Part shown: in pieces, positions 1-11,200 of the stretch | Position numbering within the stretch: the stretch's first letter is position 1 | How the letters are laid out: each line of letters opens with the position of its first letter | From: Cryptomeria japonica | Taxonomy: Eukaryota > Streptophyta > Pinopsida > Cupressales > Cupressaceae | Assembly: GCF_030272615.1 (NCBI RefSeq) | Contig: NC_081408.1 | Coordinates: 405,485,389 to 405,549,388, forward strand | Reading direction: 5' to 3' | Length of the DNA stretch: 64,000 bases | Notes under the pieces: model-generated | Told to the model about the DNA's origin: nothing | What the model saw: only the letters and a program-made list of their open reading frames with translations | Databases searched by the model: none | Program-made: the position numbers and the translations under genes

Positions 1-1369
1 AAAGGATAAATAATATCATAAATATGGATAATACCTTTTTGTTTATTCAAACTATTGAGGAAATTGAGAAGGCAAAATCATATTTTGGCTTTTTAAAAAA
101 TGAAGTTAAACAATTAAGGATGAAACAAAAAAGTTTGAATAAACAAAGGCTTAAGATTATCAACTTTCCTTGGCCCAATGATGAGACGTTCAAAGTATGG
201 GAAAGCAAGTACATTTTGAAAGAGACAGGAGAATAAGAAGGTCCCACTAATGCTCCAGCATGTGATAGTTCATTGGCATCCTGAAGCAATTTTCTTTTTG
301 TAACAAATTTTGGGTATTTGGAACCTCAAAGATTTCAAAATATCTTAAGACAAAGGCGCCACGTGTTAGGAACTTGCCCTTTTTTCCGTTTTCCAGCTGG
401 ATGATGAATCAGTTATAGAAGTACGCATTCCAAAAGATGCTATGCTTCTCCCTCAAGTGCAGTCTTTTAATCAGTGTAACTTTTGGAGGGAATAGTTGTC
501 AGTATAGGAATATTCTTCTAGGGAAGTTCGAAGCTTGTTGCATCCAAAATTATATAAAAGGATACCAGGACTACCTAGAAAGAGATCACAAAAATTTTGT
601 AGTGAAGCTCTGGCGAAATATACACAGACTATGTTTTTGGAATTTGGAATCATTCTTATATCTTTGTAGTCTTTGATGAAGGAATAATAATATACAATCA
701 CAATATTTAGAGCTCAGATCTGTGTTGTCTTTATGTTTGCATGTTGGTTTTCATTTTTAATTAGATAATCAAGGATTGTCTAATTAGATTATTTGTAAGG
801 CAATTAATGGGAATGTTTTAAGTGTTTTTCTCAAGGAGGAAAATTAAATATACTTAATTCATCTTCATTGATATCAGTATATTCACATGAATTTGATGAC
901 TAGGTCTAGTACAGATTGGAAGGTTGTGTATGTTAGGCATATACAGATTTAATAGATCAAAAATAGTGGTATGTATATAAATTATGTTGTCAGATTTCAG
1001 TCTAGTTTTTGATGACTCTGATGCTTGGATAAGGCACTGGTTTAAATTGCTAGTATTTGTGAGATCTTTGTGGTCCCATATAATCAAAACAAATGTTTCA
1101 TTCATGTTTGGTTACACTAAATTGAAGGAGTTTGCAGAAATTTGCACTGGTTTTTTGTAAACCATTTGCTAGGTTGTGAGAAAATAGTCACAATTAGGTT
1201 CACTCGCCTAAGGTTTGTAAAGCTTGTAGTGTAGGAGGTTTTTTCCTTGTAAACCTCATTGATGTTGTCTTGTTTCCTATTCTTGTTGTTCTCTTCTTGT
1301 GTAAACAAAGGCATAATTTGTGAAGAGAAAAAAAAGTAGTCAGAAATCGAGACCAACAGAGATCAGGTT
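1..1369. other. Left flank without a recognisable gene
   Basis: Short frames exist, for example about 70 codons at 24-236 and about 79 codons at 437-676, but they lie in different frames, have no motif I recognise and are not joined by clear splice signals. The DNA is AT-rich. A gag gene and 5' LTR of the gypsy element that follows would be expected here, but I see no LTR copy of the sequence beginning at 5345 and no zinc knuckle. Either the 5' half of that element lies outside the window or it has been lost. Confidence 0.4.
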
Positions 1370-2473
1370 ATGCATCTTTGTTCAAATAAGCTGCCCAAAG
1401 GACTAATCACCTTGGACGGAATCTTCAATTTGGATGATCAAATGAAGGGGAGGGCTATGAATTTGGCTGCAAGAAAGGGAGATTACAAATCCATATCAGT
1501 GGTTGATGAGAAAGCTCTCAACTTGGGAAAGGTATGTTCTAAAATAGACCAAGAGGTCTTTCTCAATCGTTGTAAAAAACATAATGATGCATTTTTTTTA
1601 ATCTCTGAGGATCTAAAAGGGTTTGACCCTAGTTTATCCTAGCATACCATAGAGCTAGATCCAAATGCAAAGTCTATTAGGTAAAAGAAAAGACCAATAA
1701 ACCCCAAGGTTGAGCGCTTGAGGAGAAAAGAGTTATCCAAGATCATAGAATCTAATATGATTTTTCCAATTAAACATTCTTCTTGGGTAGCTAATCTTGT
1801 TCTAGTTAGGAATAAGAATGGAGAAATAAGATTATGTGTATACTTTAGAGACCTCAATAGAGCCTCCCTTGAGGACCATTATCTCCTTCCTTCCATGGAA
1901 CAAATTTTAGCTAAGGTCAGTGGCCTAGAGAGATTTTCTTTTTTGGATGGATATTCAAGATACAATAAGATCCTAGTCCAAGAGTTAGACCAATTTATAA
2001 CTGCATTTACTACTAAATGAGGCACCTATACCTATTGTAAGATGCCATTCGGACTAACCAATGCAAGTGCCATTTTCCAAAGGGCTATGGATATACCCTT
2101 TAGAGGAGTATTAACAGAGTTTGTGCTAGTATATATTGATGATATAACTATGTACTCCAAGCATTTAGCATATCATTTTGGTCACCTTGAGACAGTATTC
2201 AAAAAATGCAGAGAATATGGCGTGTGCTTGAATCCTAATAAATGTGTATTTCCCACCGATTAGAGCAAATTGTTAGGACACATTGTATCAAAGGATAGTT
2301 TGGCCATAGATCCAGAGAGGGTGGAGGCCATTTTATCTCTCCGCCTCCCAAGTCACAAAAATGGTTTGCAAAGTTTCTTTGGTAAGATGAACTTTTTAAG
2401 AAGTTTTATTCCAAACCTGGTTGCCATGGTTAAGCCTCTCACAACCATGGTGAAGAAGGATATTATTTTCAAA
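1370..2473 (+). pseudogene. G1 reverse transcriptase with upstream linker (broken)
   Basis: The translation begins with a linker containing KGLITLDGIF, then EDLKGFDPSL, the usual lead-in to this type of gypsy RT. The RT itself shows IRLCVYFRDLNRASL, then FSFLDGYSRYNK, then KMPFGLTNASAIFQRAMD, and the catalytic YIDD box at 2132-2143. Stops fall at 1640, 1682, 2018, 2261 and 2474. The TGA at 2018 replaces the Trp of the conserved TPWGTY motif, and the TAG at 2261 stands where the family has Gln before GKLLGH. Both are single transition changes. The RT would copy element RNA into DNA in a cytoplasmic particle; this copy cannot be functional. Confidence 0.88.
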
Positions 2474-2977
2474 TAGATGTGGGAAGGAAAAGATGGTTTT
2501 GATTAGATCAAACAAGCAATTGCTTAGGCTCCCACCCTGGTAAATCATAATTATGATAAAGAATTCATCCTCTACACTTTGGGAGGAGAAGCAAGTATCT
2601 CAGCTGTCTTAACACAACTAAATGATGATGGGGTAGAGCAGCCCACTGCCTTTTTTAATGAGGGCCTGAAAGATTATGAGCTTAAATATAGCTATGTGAA
2701 AAAATAGGTCATCACAATTGTTCAAGCATTAAAGAAATTCAGACATATGCTCTCTAATAACCGGATTCAGCTCCTAGTGTCGCATAAAAGTGTGAAAGAT
2801 TTCCTCTTGAATAAGGATATTGGTGAAAAGAGAGCTAGATGGATCACTAAGGTCATGGAATATGACCTTAGTATCAAAATCACCAGGTTGGTAAGAGGCA
2901 AGGGCCTATGTGAACAATTTGTTTCGTCTTTTAACAAAGATCCAAAGGTTGCCCTTGTGCTGCAGGAGGAGGAATAA
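2474..2977 (+). pseudogene. G1 RNase H domain (broken)
   Basis: It directly follows the RT in the same frame. The segment KQAIAxAPTLVNHNYDKEF is the typical start of the gypsy RNase H. It is followed by FILYTLGGEASISAVLTQ, where the first catalytic Asp position of the family reads Thr, then EQPTAFFNEGLKDYELKYS and ITIVQALKKFRHML. Three stops (near 2503, 2524 and 2705) sit where related elements have Gln codons. The C-terminal part, ARWITKVMEYDLSIKITRLV, matches the segment linking RNase H to integrase. Nonfunctional. Confidence 0.8.
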
Positions 2978-3019
2978 CTAACTAACAATGAAGATGAACA
3001 AACTAGTTGGTTTGATGAC

Positions 3020-4255
3020 ATGACTGTCTTCTTGAGGGATCGTAGTTACCCTCCTAATTTTGACAAAACTAAAAGAAGATATTTCAGACTTCAGTCCATC
3101 CCTTATGCATTAATGGAGGCTATTTTATTCAAAAGAGACCTTAATGGAGTCTTACAGAGATGTATCAAAGAAGATCAGGTCAACAGAATGTTAGAAGAAT
3201 TTCATGATGGCCCCTCAAGTGGCCATATTTTTGCAAGGACCACTGCCATAAAAATAATCAAGGAAGACTATTATTGGCCATCCTTATTTAGAGATGCACA
3301 CAAGTGGATGAGGCAGTGAAAGGGGAGTGCCCTATTCTCAAGTAAATGAAGGTTGGCTGCCCTTCCTCTACATCCAATTCAGACAGATCAACTTTTTGCT
3401 CAATGGGGCCTAGAATTTATTTACCCAATCAACCCCCTGTCAAGTGCAAGCCATAAGTGGATTTTGGCCGTCATGGATTACTTCACAAGGTGGATAGAGG
3501 CAGTAGCTCTAAAGGATGCAATTGAAAGTTCAGTGGTTCAATTCCTAGAGGGAATTGTGTCCAGTTTTGGTGCCCCTTCCACTATTATATCTAATAACGC
3601 CAAAGATTTTGTTTGAGATCGGATTAGTTTATTGGTAGTTCAACATGATGTATATTTGAAGACGCCATCAAAATACTAAACCCAAGGGAAAAGCCTAGCT
3701 GATTCCTTAAATAAGAACCTTATTAGAGTCATCAAGAGAACTTTAGATGACAATGAAAGGTCTTGGCATCTGAAGTTAGGGACAACCCTATGGGTTGATA
3801 GAACTATACGTAAGAGAGAAATTGGTAATTCACCCTTCATGTTAGTATATGGAAGGGAAGAAAAGCTTCTCTTATCTCTTGAATTACCCTCTCTTGATTT
3901 AGCACACCAGCTAGAGCTCTTGGAGAATGATGCCATAATAGTTAGATATACAATTCTAATGGAGTTGAAAAAAACCATAAAAAGGGCCATGTAGACCCTC
4001 AATATCCATCAGGGACGGGTAAATTTTTTTTCTAACAAAAGGGCCAATTATAGGACCTTTAGAGTTGGTGAGCTTGTCCTAAAGTGGGATGCAAACTGAG
4101 ATAAACCAGGTAGGCACTCCAATTTTGATGCAATTGGAGTGGCCCATATATCATCACTAGCTGCAAGGAGGCAAATTATTTCCACCTATCTAGGCTTAAT
4201 GGTGAAACCCTTCCTATTGCAGTCAACAACATCCAACTCAAGGCTTGTGCTTAAG
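3020..4255 (+). pseudogene. G1 integrase (broken)
   Basis: Integrase inserts the cDNA into the genome. The zinc-binding region is recognisable in EEFHDGPSSGHIFARTTA and EDYYWPSLFRDAHKWMRQ, but the Cys pair after it is lost to stops. In the core, WGLEFIYPI has Glu in place of the first catalytic Asp, and IISNNAKDF has Asn where the second Asp is expected, so two catalytic residues are changed. The C-terminal GPY/F-like part appears after a frameshift near 4135, as GPYIITSCKEANYFHLSRL and LNGETLPIAVNNIQLK. Stops near 3318 and 3614 and later ones break the frame. Confidence 0.82.
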
Positions 4256-5331
4256 ATGATTTTTTTGGCCCTTGAAAATACTAGTCCACGCCCATCTCTC
4301 CAAAAAGTGCACGTGCATAGGCCATTCTTCCCTAGAATGAAAAACTTTGGTTTTTTGCAGATTGCAGGGGCAGAGGTTTATCTTCCTTTTTTAGTCTTGA
4401 CTCTGTACCCAATGGATCTCCTATGATATTGATCATGTGCCAAGTAGGAATTCCATCCCCTCTAAGTCATCATAAAAGTTGATCATTTTTGTGTCAACCT
4501 TAGCCATGTAGATAACTGATTGAGAAATATTTAATGGCTAAAACCCTGCTAAAATATCTAAGGCCTAACCCCTAAACCCTTAAGGATTTTTTCCTTAAAA
4601 CCTTTCTCGTCCTTATTTCTTTTTCATCATTGATTGAATAGGGTCGGTCAAGCTCACTTAAGTCTATTGGCTAAAGGGTTCTCTTTTCATCTTGGGAGCG
4701 GTCTCTTTTTACCTGCTACCAGCTGACAGAGGTTCTTTAAGCTTATCACAATATCACTGTGTGGGGAACTTCCCCTTTTGTCCCCCCTACGATATTTGTG
4801 ATAACTTTTTTGGTTATCATTATATCATAGTCATCAAAAGCAATGTTACATCCGACCTTGCTACACAATGATGTAGTCATGTAATAGATAAAGGGTTTTT
4901 GCAGTTTCATGACAGTCAAGGTTGACCACCGGTTCAAGGATGCGGAACTGCGATGTTGGGGTTTGGGTATAAAGGTTTTCACTATTTTTCTATGAGGAAG
5001 GCTCATGGTGAGGTCCTCTTTGTGAAATGGCGATAAGGCCATTGGTGGTGAAAGTTAAGTTTGTTTTCGCTATTTTGCGGAAAGGAAGACTCATGGTGGG
5101 GTCCCCTTTGGGAAATGGCGAGAAGGCCATTGGTGGTGAAAGTTAAGTTTGTTTTCTCTATTTTGGGAAAAGGAAGACTCATGGTGCGGTGAAAATTATG
5201 AGGAAGGATTTCATTGTTTCACATCAGTTAGAAGAAAAAGGGTTTCTTTGGCTGCGATATAACGATAAGGCTAGCGATGAGGCTCGTGAGGCTAGTTGAT
5301 TTAACTATTAATCTCGACCATCCAATTTCCC
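4256..5331 (+). other. G1 3' untranslated region
   Basis: Between the end of integrase and the purine tract there is about 1.1 kb without a supported ORF. It contains several GCGATA-like words and an 88-bp tandem repeat. Long, fast-changing 3' untranslated regions that generate tandem repeats are known in Tat/Ogre-type gypsy elements, which fits the RT type. Minus-strand open frames at 4746-5042 and 5228-5470 have no recognisable similarity, and I treat them as chance. Confidence 0.5.
4979..5200 (+). repeat. 88-bp tandem repeat in the G1 3' UTR
   Basis: Two full units start at 5002 and 5090, both with CTCATGGTG, and a third partial unit starts at 5178, so the period is exactly 88. A partial unit precedes the first (from about 4979). 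Each unit carries GGCGATAAGG or GGCGAGAAGG, followed by CCATTGGTGGTGAAAGTTAA. The copies differ at a few positions. Confidence 0.85.
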
Positions 5332-5811
5332 TTAAGGGGGAGATTGATGACCCTATTTTAAACACTTTTGGGGCCCTTTTTGAGGCCTCATGGCATGATC
5401 TTAGTCGTTCATCTATGCCAGATATGAGGTGGACATTAAAATTAAAATAGCTGTGCAGTGTGGTTACCAACTTAAATTGTCACAAATTAGTTTCTGACAT
5501 GTTGGTGGCCCAAATCAGATTTGTCCATCTCGAACAACTTTTAGAGGTCTGAGGGACAATCACCATTACTCCGATATGCTCTACAAATGCTTCTGTCAGC
5601 CGCCCATGCTCATTTATTGAAGATAAAAGACTTTTGGGTCCAACAAAAGCCATTCAGATGCCATCCCAATGCAAATATCTCCCTATTTTTTAGGGATGGT
5701 TTCTTTTTCCCAATTTTGGATATATCTTCAGGCATGCAAACATCAGATCACTTGTCTGATCCAATTATCCTTTCATTTTGTAACCTAACCCTAGCTGGTT
5801 AGGGTTTCTAA
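5332..5811 (+). repeat. Probable G1 PPT and 5' part of its 3' LTR
   Basis: The purine tract TTAAGGGGGAGAT at 5332-5344 is followed at 5345 by TGATGACCC, a plausible LTR start with the usual TG. The LTR would continue to 5811, where N1 is inserted, and resume after 12517. I see no second LTR copy in the window to confirm the limits, so the boundaries are inferred from the purine tract and the TG alone. Confidence 0.4.
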
Positions 5812-6737
5812 TGTTGGCATTATACACTCATATGAGAAAGGTTGATGTTTTCATTGATGGCAACAAAGTGGCAACAGGGTTCAACAAGGTTTCACAGGTT
5901 CAATTGGCAACATAATTCACCTACCAACATGGGAAGATACAACAAGTCTTATTCACATCGGCATCCAGTTTACACTGGCAACAAATCATACCGACATCCA
6001 AAGCCGAGTTGGCAATAATATTGTTTATGTAATGTAAATTGTAATTGTATGGCCGACATGATGTATTGTAAAGACTCATATATGTATGATATCTTGTAGG
6101 TCATTTAAAAAAAAGTAGGTAATTAAATGTGTGTATGTAAGCGGTATATGTAATAAGATAGGGATATGATACCGGATAATTGTATATGCACTTTGATGTG
6201 TTTATCTTGAGAGCGAATAAGAAGCAAAGCAGAGCGAAGACTATTCTGTGTAAGTAGAATGATTTACCAACAAGGTTTTTGGCAGAGGTATCAGACAAAG
6301 CTTAAATCGGTATTGAATCTAGCATTGCAGATGCAATTTTGAAGTAGTACATTGTTATTGGATTTAACCATCCAATTGTGTAGTCAGTGGGACTCCATTT
6401 TTGTTGTTGAGAAATGAGCTCTAGGTAGTTGGCCTTCCTGAATGTGCAGGCCCCTATTGTACTAAGTAAAATTTATTCATATTGGCCAGTGAGTAAATAT
6501 TGTGGGTCACAAATCCCACTGAGGTTTTTCCCTTACTGGGTTTCCTCGCTAAAATATCTATGTTATGGTGTGCATTGATGCTGATTCTTTTGTTTCTCTT
6601 TACTGCATTATTATTTTCTTACCAGGATATTAATTTCAATTATAGTGTTGCAAATAAGTTTAAATCTTTCATCTACCGGTCAGACACCGATTCACGCCCC
6701 CCTCTCAGTGTCTTTGGGATTAACCAAGTATCTAACA
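5812..6737 (+). repeat. N1 5' LTR
   Basis: It begins TGTTGGCATT and ends TCTAACA just before the PBS. It shares with the other N elements and C1 a TTGTCATTGATG-like word near its start, a GGTTTTTCCC...GGGTTTCC segment near 6530, and a C-run motif (GATTCACGCCCCCCTCTCAG) about 45 bp from its end. Open frames in it, such as 6500-6769, are repeated in the 3' LTR and are not genes. Confidence 0.93.
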
Positions 6738-6739
6738 AT

Positions 6740-6751
6740 TGGTATCAGAGC
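6740..6751 (+). other. N1 primer-binding site
   Basis: TGGTATCAGAGC, two bases after the LTR end, is the standard plant PBS complementary to the 3' end of initiator tRNA-Met. It is where minus-strand cDNA synthesis would start. Confidence 0.93.
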
Positions 6752-6808
6752 CTGGTCCTCTATTTGTAGAAGCCTAATAACTTGAGGAAGATTCTGAAAC
6801 CGGTACCG

Positions 6809-7923
6809 ATGGAAAGTCTGAGACAAAAGTTGGAAGAGGCTCTTGAAGATTTTGATGCAGAAAAATTGAAGAATATCAAATTGGAAGATGAACTCAGATC
6901 TGCTCAGGAATTCATCAAAGCACTTCAAGAAAACCTGGTCATAGCATAGAATAAGAGAAAAGAATTACATGTGTAACTGAAAAAAGAAGATGACGAAGAA
7001 AAAGAAACTCTCAGAGATATTGCAGAGAAATTGAGACAAGAGAACAATAACATGAAGAATGAGATGTAAGATTTAACCATGAGACTATGTAAGGATATTG
7101 AAGATAGAAAGAAGAATGAGGAAAATTTGGTTAGATGACTTAATGAAAGATCAAATGAATCTCTAAGGCTTAGTTATGAAAATGATATGCTTAAAATAGA
7201 GTTGATTCATATGCAACATGACAAAGAGGAACTTACGAGACAAGCTAGCACTCTGGAAGGTGAGTTGGTCACTTAAATGAACACAAGGACAAATTCAAAA
7301 ATAGTTTAGACAAGCTTGATAATATGTTGAAAAGTCAGAAACCTGATGGAGAAATAGTTGGACTTGGATTTGAACATGGAGAAAGTTCTGGAACTGCAAA
7401 CAATCATGATCACATCAAACTGGTAAGGCAACCCAATGCTTATATATTCAATGGAAAATGTTTTAATTGCAACAAATTTGGTCATAGAGCAAATCAATGC
7501 AGATTTAGGAATAATCAAAATACAAACTTATCCATCGGTCAATGATCCAAATGCAATAAACATGGTCATAACTCAAACAATTGTAGAATGAATGTAAAAT
7601 GCTATGCTTGTGGTATATTTGGACATCTATCTAATCAATGCATAACTCAAACCGGGCAAGGTTATGGAAAAGATATTCAAAGAAATAATGTAACTTGTTA
7701 TGCATATAACAAGATTGGGCATATTGCAAGATTTTGCAGAAGCAAGAATGTACCGACAAACAATAGAGGATCTAATGACAAAGGCAAGGAAAAAGTGAAT
7801 GAAATCAAGCAAGAATTCTTTAAACAATGGGTCAAGAAGAGAGATCAGAGAAATGATGAATTTGGCTCTGCACTAGCAGAACAGAGCAATCCTGCACCGA
7901 TAGGAGATTCTTCATCTAACTAA
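6809..7923 (+). pseudogene. N1 ORF1: gag-like coiled-coil and CCHC protein (broken)
   Basis: The start is ATG at 6809 (MESLRQKLEEALEDFDAEK), close to the PBS as expected for gag. The first two thirds are heptad-rich, charged and probably coiled-coil (NEENLVR, LSYENDMLKIEL). The last third carries a string of CX2CX4HX4C zinc knuckles: CFNCNKFGHRANQC, a second with its first Cys codon changed to TGA, CYACGIFGHLSNQC, and CYAYNKIGHIARFC with the second Cys lost. Zinc knuckles of this kind bind packaged RNA. Five early stops fit CAG, CAA or CGA changed by C to T, and a frameshift lies near 7280. The same protein is found in N2 and N3. Confidence 0.85.
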
Positions 7924-8227
7924 GGAATAATCCTTAGGGGTAAGGAAACTAATTTAAGATCATGCATTTTACCCTCAGATGGTGGTAAGAAGTCATAATT
8001 CTTCTTTACTGACACATATGTTGAGTATTCACTTAACTGACGAAGCATTTAATGTGGTTGTTAAGTTAACTTTTTGGTTATAAAGCATTGAAATCTCTCA
8101 TTTCAACTTACCAAGCATTCAAGTATTCAAAGAGCGCAGAAGTTGAACACCGACATTCAAGAAGTGAAGCAACAAATAATTTTCAGGGCATTCAAGGTTT
8201 TCACTTAAAAGGTATTTATTTTACGAC
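7924..8227 (+). other. ORF1-ORF2 spacer of N1
   Basis: About 300 bp without coding content separates the two ORFs. It has a TATA-like TTATAAAG near 8079 and the word ATTCAAAGAGCG near 8133. The matching spacer in N2 (19224-19528) has nearly the same length and the same words in the same order, so it is conserved beyond the ORFs. It could hold a promoter or leader for ORF2, which is inference. Confidence 0.45.
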
Positions 8228-11200
8228 ATGGCTTCTTCATCTTCTATTCCTGAATTCATTGCAAACCCTACTATTGTGGAAAACATCAAGCATCCTAGAC
8301 CACTCTTTAAGATAATCCCTAAGATAGCTAAGTTGGATGACTCCATTGGCGCATTTTCAAAAATCTCGAAGGGAGTTGCATTTGTTGAAGACCCTAGGGC
8401 ATACATTCACTATAACATTGAAGATTTAGGGTCTGGGGATTTAAAGAACATGTTCATGAATGTTATCATAGACAAACAAGGTGTAGTCAAACTAGAACAC
8501 AAGCTTGTGGAAGATTTAGGGTTCGTTGACATCCTTCACATGCTTGAATTTTCAGATGAGACTATCTGATATGTTCTTAGTAGAATTCACGGTGAATTTT
8601 TATGGCTAGACTCAATTTTCAAAATCACTAAGGAAGCAATTAGGGTTGTTACTGGTTTACCTTCTACTAGCACTAGGCCTGAAAAGAAAAAGAAAATTCC
8701 AAACAAAGAGGTTATGAACTTAACCGGTGCTACATTAGATAATAGATCACTCAGGGTTAGTGATATAACTGATAACAATGTCAAATATGCAAGTATGGTT
8801 ATTGGATACAAAGTTGCTCATACTAATAGGTTGAATTTTGTTTCCAGACTATGCATTCATAGTGCTTATGAGATGGTAAAGAACAATTCTCAAATTGATA
8901 TTTGTGAGTGGTTGAAAGATGAACTGTTAGAAAATTTGGATAAGATCAAAGGTGATAAGAAGGGAACTTTCAAATTTGGGAATTTGATTATATGTTTAAT
9001 GCTATATTTCTCAAAGGAGATTCCCGGTATAGGCCACAAAGACTTTGCCTATGATATTTATGTTGGAAAATAGTTGAAGGAGGCAATTACTGGCATGGGA
9101 TTAGATGGTAACAAGTAGGTAAAAGAATACTTCAAGGACTTTCAAGCTAAAATGAAGCAAAGGGAAAGAATCCCTTAGCATATTGTTGATAAATATGACA
9201 AACAAATGTGTTTTGTTATTAAGAGAGATGAAGTATGGATGGAGGTAGTTAGACCTAGAACTGTCTGGGTAACTGAGATGGGTTATGAAGTGGATTCAAA
9301 CATTCTGGAATCTTATGAATATCTTTTGCAATGCTGAAACTAATGAAAAAGATGTTGAAATTCAGAAGCAAAGGAAGAAAAGAGATAAAATATTGAAAGA
9401 TGCTTCGAAGTTTGTTGAAGTTGTTACTAAGGGATTGTTGAAACTTGATCCGATGAGTGGTGTTGCTACACAAGAAACAAAATTAGAACAACAACTGGTA
9501 GCACATATTTCTCCTGTGGCTACCTCATTTGACTCTGATAATGACAAGGCTGGAAAATTCAAAAGGGTGGATAGGAAGAAGAGAAAATCCTCACCGGCAC
9601 CTGCTCCATCACCGAAGAAAACAAAGATTCTAAGAAAGAAACAACAGGCTGTGAGAGAGCCCAGTGGTCCCATGAAGAAGGTCAGAAAGAAGAAACCAAA
9701 ACAAAAGGTATCTGATACTCTTTCACTGGAAGAGCTTGTAAATGAAATAACCCAGGATGACAATCTTGGAAATGTTAGTAAGTTTTATCATTCTTTCAAA
9801 GATCCTGATAAGGATACCATTAAGGAGAGCATAATTTTGAACTTAGATATATATAAGAAAGTTCTTATTGAAGTAATTGTTGTTATCCCTAATGACTTAT
9901 ATCTGAGACTTGAAGCTAAAATAATGTCTACTATGGAATTGGATAAGAAATTGAAGGTTGAAGCACTATTGGTTGTTCATCCATTCAAATCTAGACAAGA
10001 AATTGATGAACTAATAGTTGAAGCTAATAAAACTATTTTTGTAAGTGGTCACCAACAAGTAAGCCTCATGACCGATAGAGTAAAGGAAATAGTAGATGAG
10101 ACATCAAATAAATGGGATATTTTCTTTGTGGAGAAAGAGAAAAGAGAAGAAAAAGAAAGACAAAAGGTCAACAAATATTTTACTAAGGTATACCAAAAAG
10201 GAGATAAAGGAAAGAATAAGGTTGGCAATATACCTGACTTCACAATAAAAGATAACTTACCCCCATCGGCAGTAGTAGAGGCACTGACAAAAATGCAAAA
10301 TCAGCCTGAAAAGATGTCGAAGGAAGTAAAAGAAGATGATATTGATCCCGAGTCAAAAATTCTATTCACGATGAATTTTGACACTCAGGACATGAATATT
10401 ATAATGGATAAGGAAATTGCTGAGGAAAAGAAATCAGAATCTATCACAGTTGACACTCAATAGAATGTTGAGATACCGACAGAAAAAGAACAAGAAAAAA
10501 CAAAATCTGAACTGGCGAAGAATAAGAATGAGAGTAAGGATGAGAATAAGGAAGTGGTTAAGGTGGCTGAACAGGTATCTGGAGAAGAGAAGAAACTTAA
10601 TGCAGAACCTAGCACTTCTCCCAGTACTTCTACTGTGGACTTCAGACTGACAACTGTCACTGATGTATTATTGGATTCTATAAAGAAGACAACTGAATGC
10701 AATGCCTCAACATTTAAGGCTATTGATGACTCTCTACCGATTTTGCAAATGATTGCACCGACGTGCAAGGTAGATCATGTTGTTGGCTCAATAGGTAAAT
10801 TGGACACATTGTCCAAATTCATTTCTTCTAACATTCACTTTAGATAAAATAAATAAGGAAAATATTCAAGAAAGAGAAAATAAAGAAAAGGAAGAACTCT
10901 TTGATAAAATAATAAAGGATTGTAATCAGCATATTGATTCATTACTACCAGCATTGAATTCCACTATTTTGGAATATAAGTAATTGTACAGGGAAGCTTG
11001 CAAACCTCATCATTTAACTAAAAATATTGATGATCAAATAAGGAAAACTCAGAAAGAGATTGATGACATTGCAGATAACATGATTGGTTCTTCAGAACTA
11101 ACATCAGTTTTGGATCAATAAATGGCTATTCATGAAGAGAAAATTGAAAATTTGGAAAAAGAAAAGGCAAGGTTGAAGATGAAAACCCGAGAGTTAAAGA

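Larger units (their letters stand above)
1370..5811 (+). mobile_element. Ty3/gypsy element G1, 5'-truncated
   Basis: This is a decayed gypsy retrotransposon in the order linker, reverse transcriptase, RNase H, integrase, long 3' untranslated region with tandem repeats, then a purine tract and a probable 3' LTR. The domain order with integrase last is diagnostic of Ty3/gypsy. The coding part stays in one reading frame from 1370 to about 4130, broken almost only by stop codons. The pre-RT linker resembles the one at 62778-63143, so G1 and the minus-strand element G3 belong to one clade, probably Tat-like. Element N1 interrupts it at 5812. No gag, protease or 5' LTR is seen. Confidence 0.8.

Noticed and set aside
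1370-4255. Endogenous pararetrovirus origin of the RT genes
   Set aside because: Integrase follows RNase H in G1, G2 and G3, G2 has LTRs, and no movement or coat protein is seen.
6500-6769. Hydrophobic frame MWVTNPTEVFPLL, repeated at 12279-12503 and, in reverse, at 20665-20940
   Set aside because: It is translation of the conserved LTR block GGTTTTTCCC...GGGTTTCC. The apparent membrane segment comes from T-rich DNA.
7306-7518. Antisense frames across the zinc-knuckle region
   Set aside because: They mirror the CCHC coding strand and have no independent support.
9362-9763. 133-codon minus-strand frame rich in Phe and Leu
   Set aside because: It is the complement of the Lys-rich linker of N1 ORF2, which creates long antisense frames.
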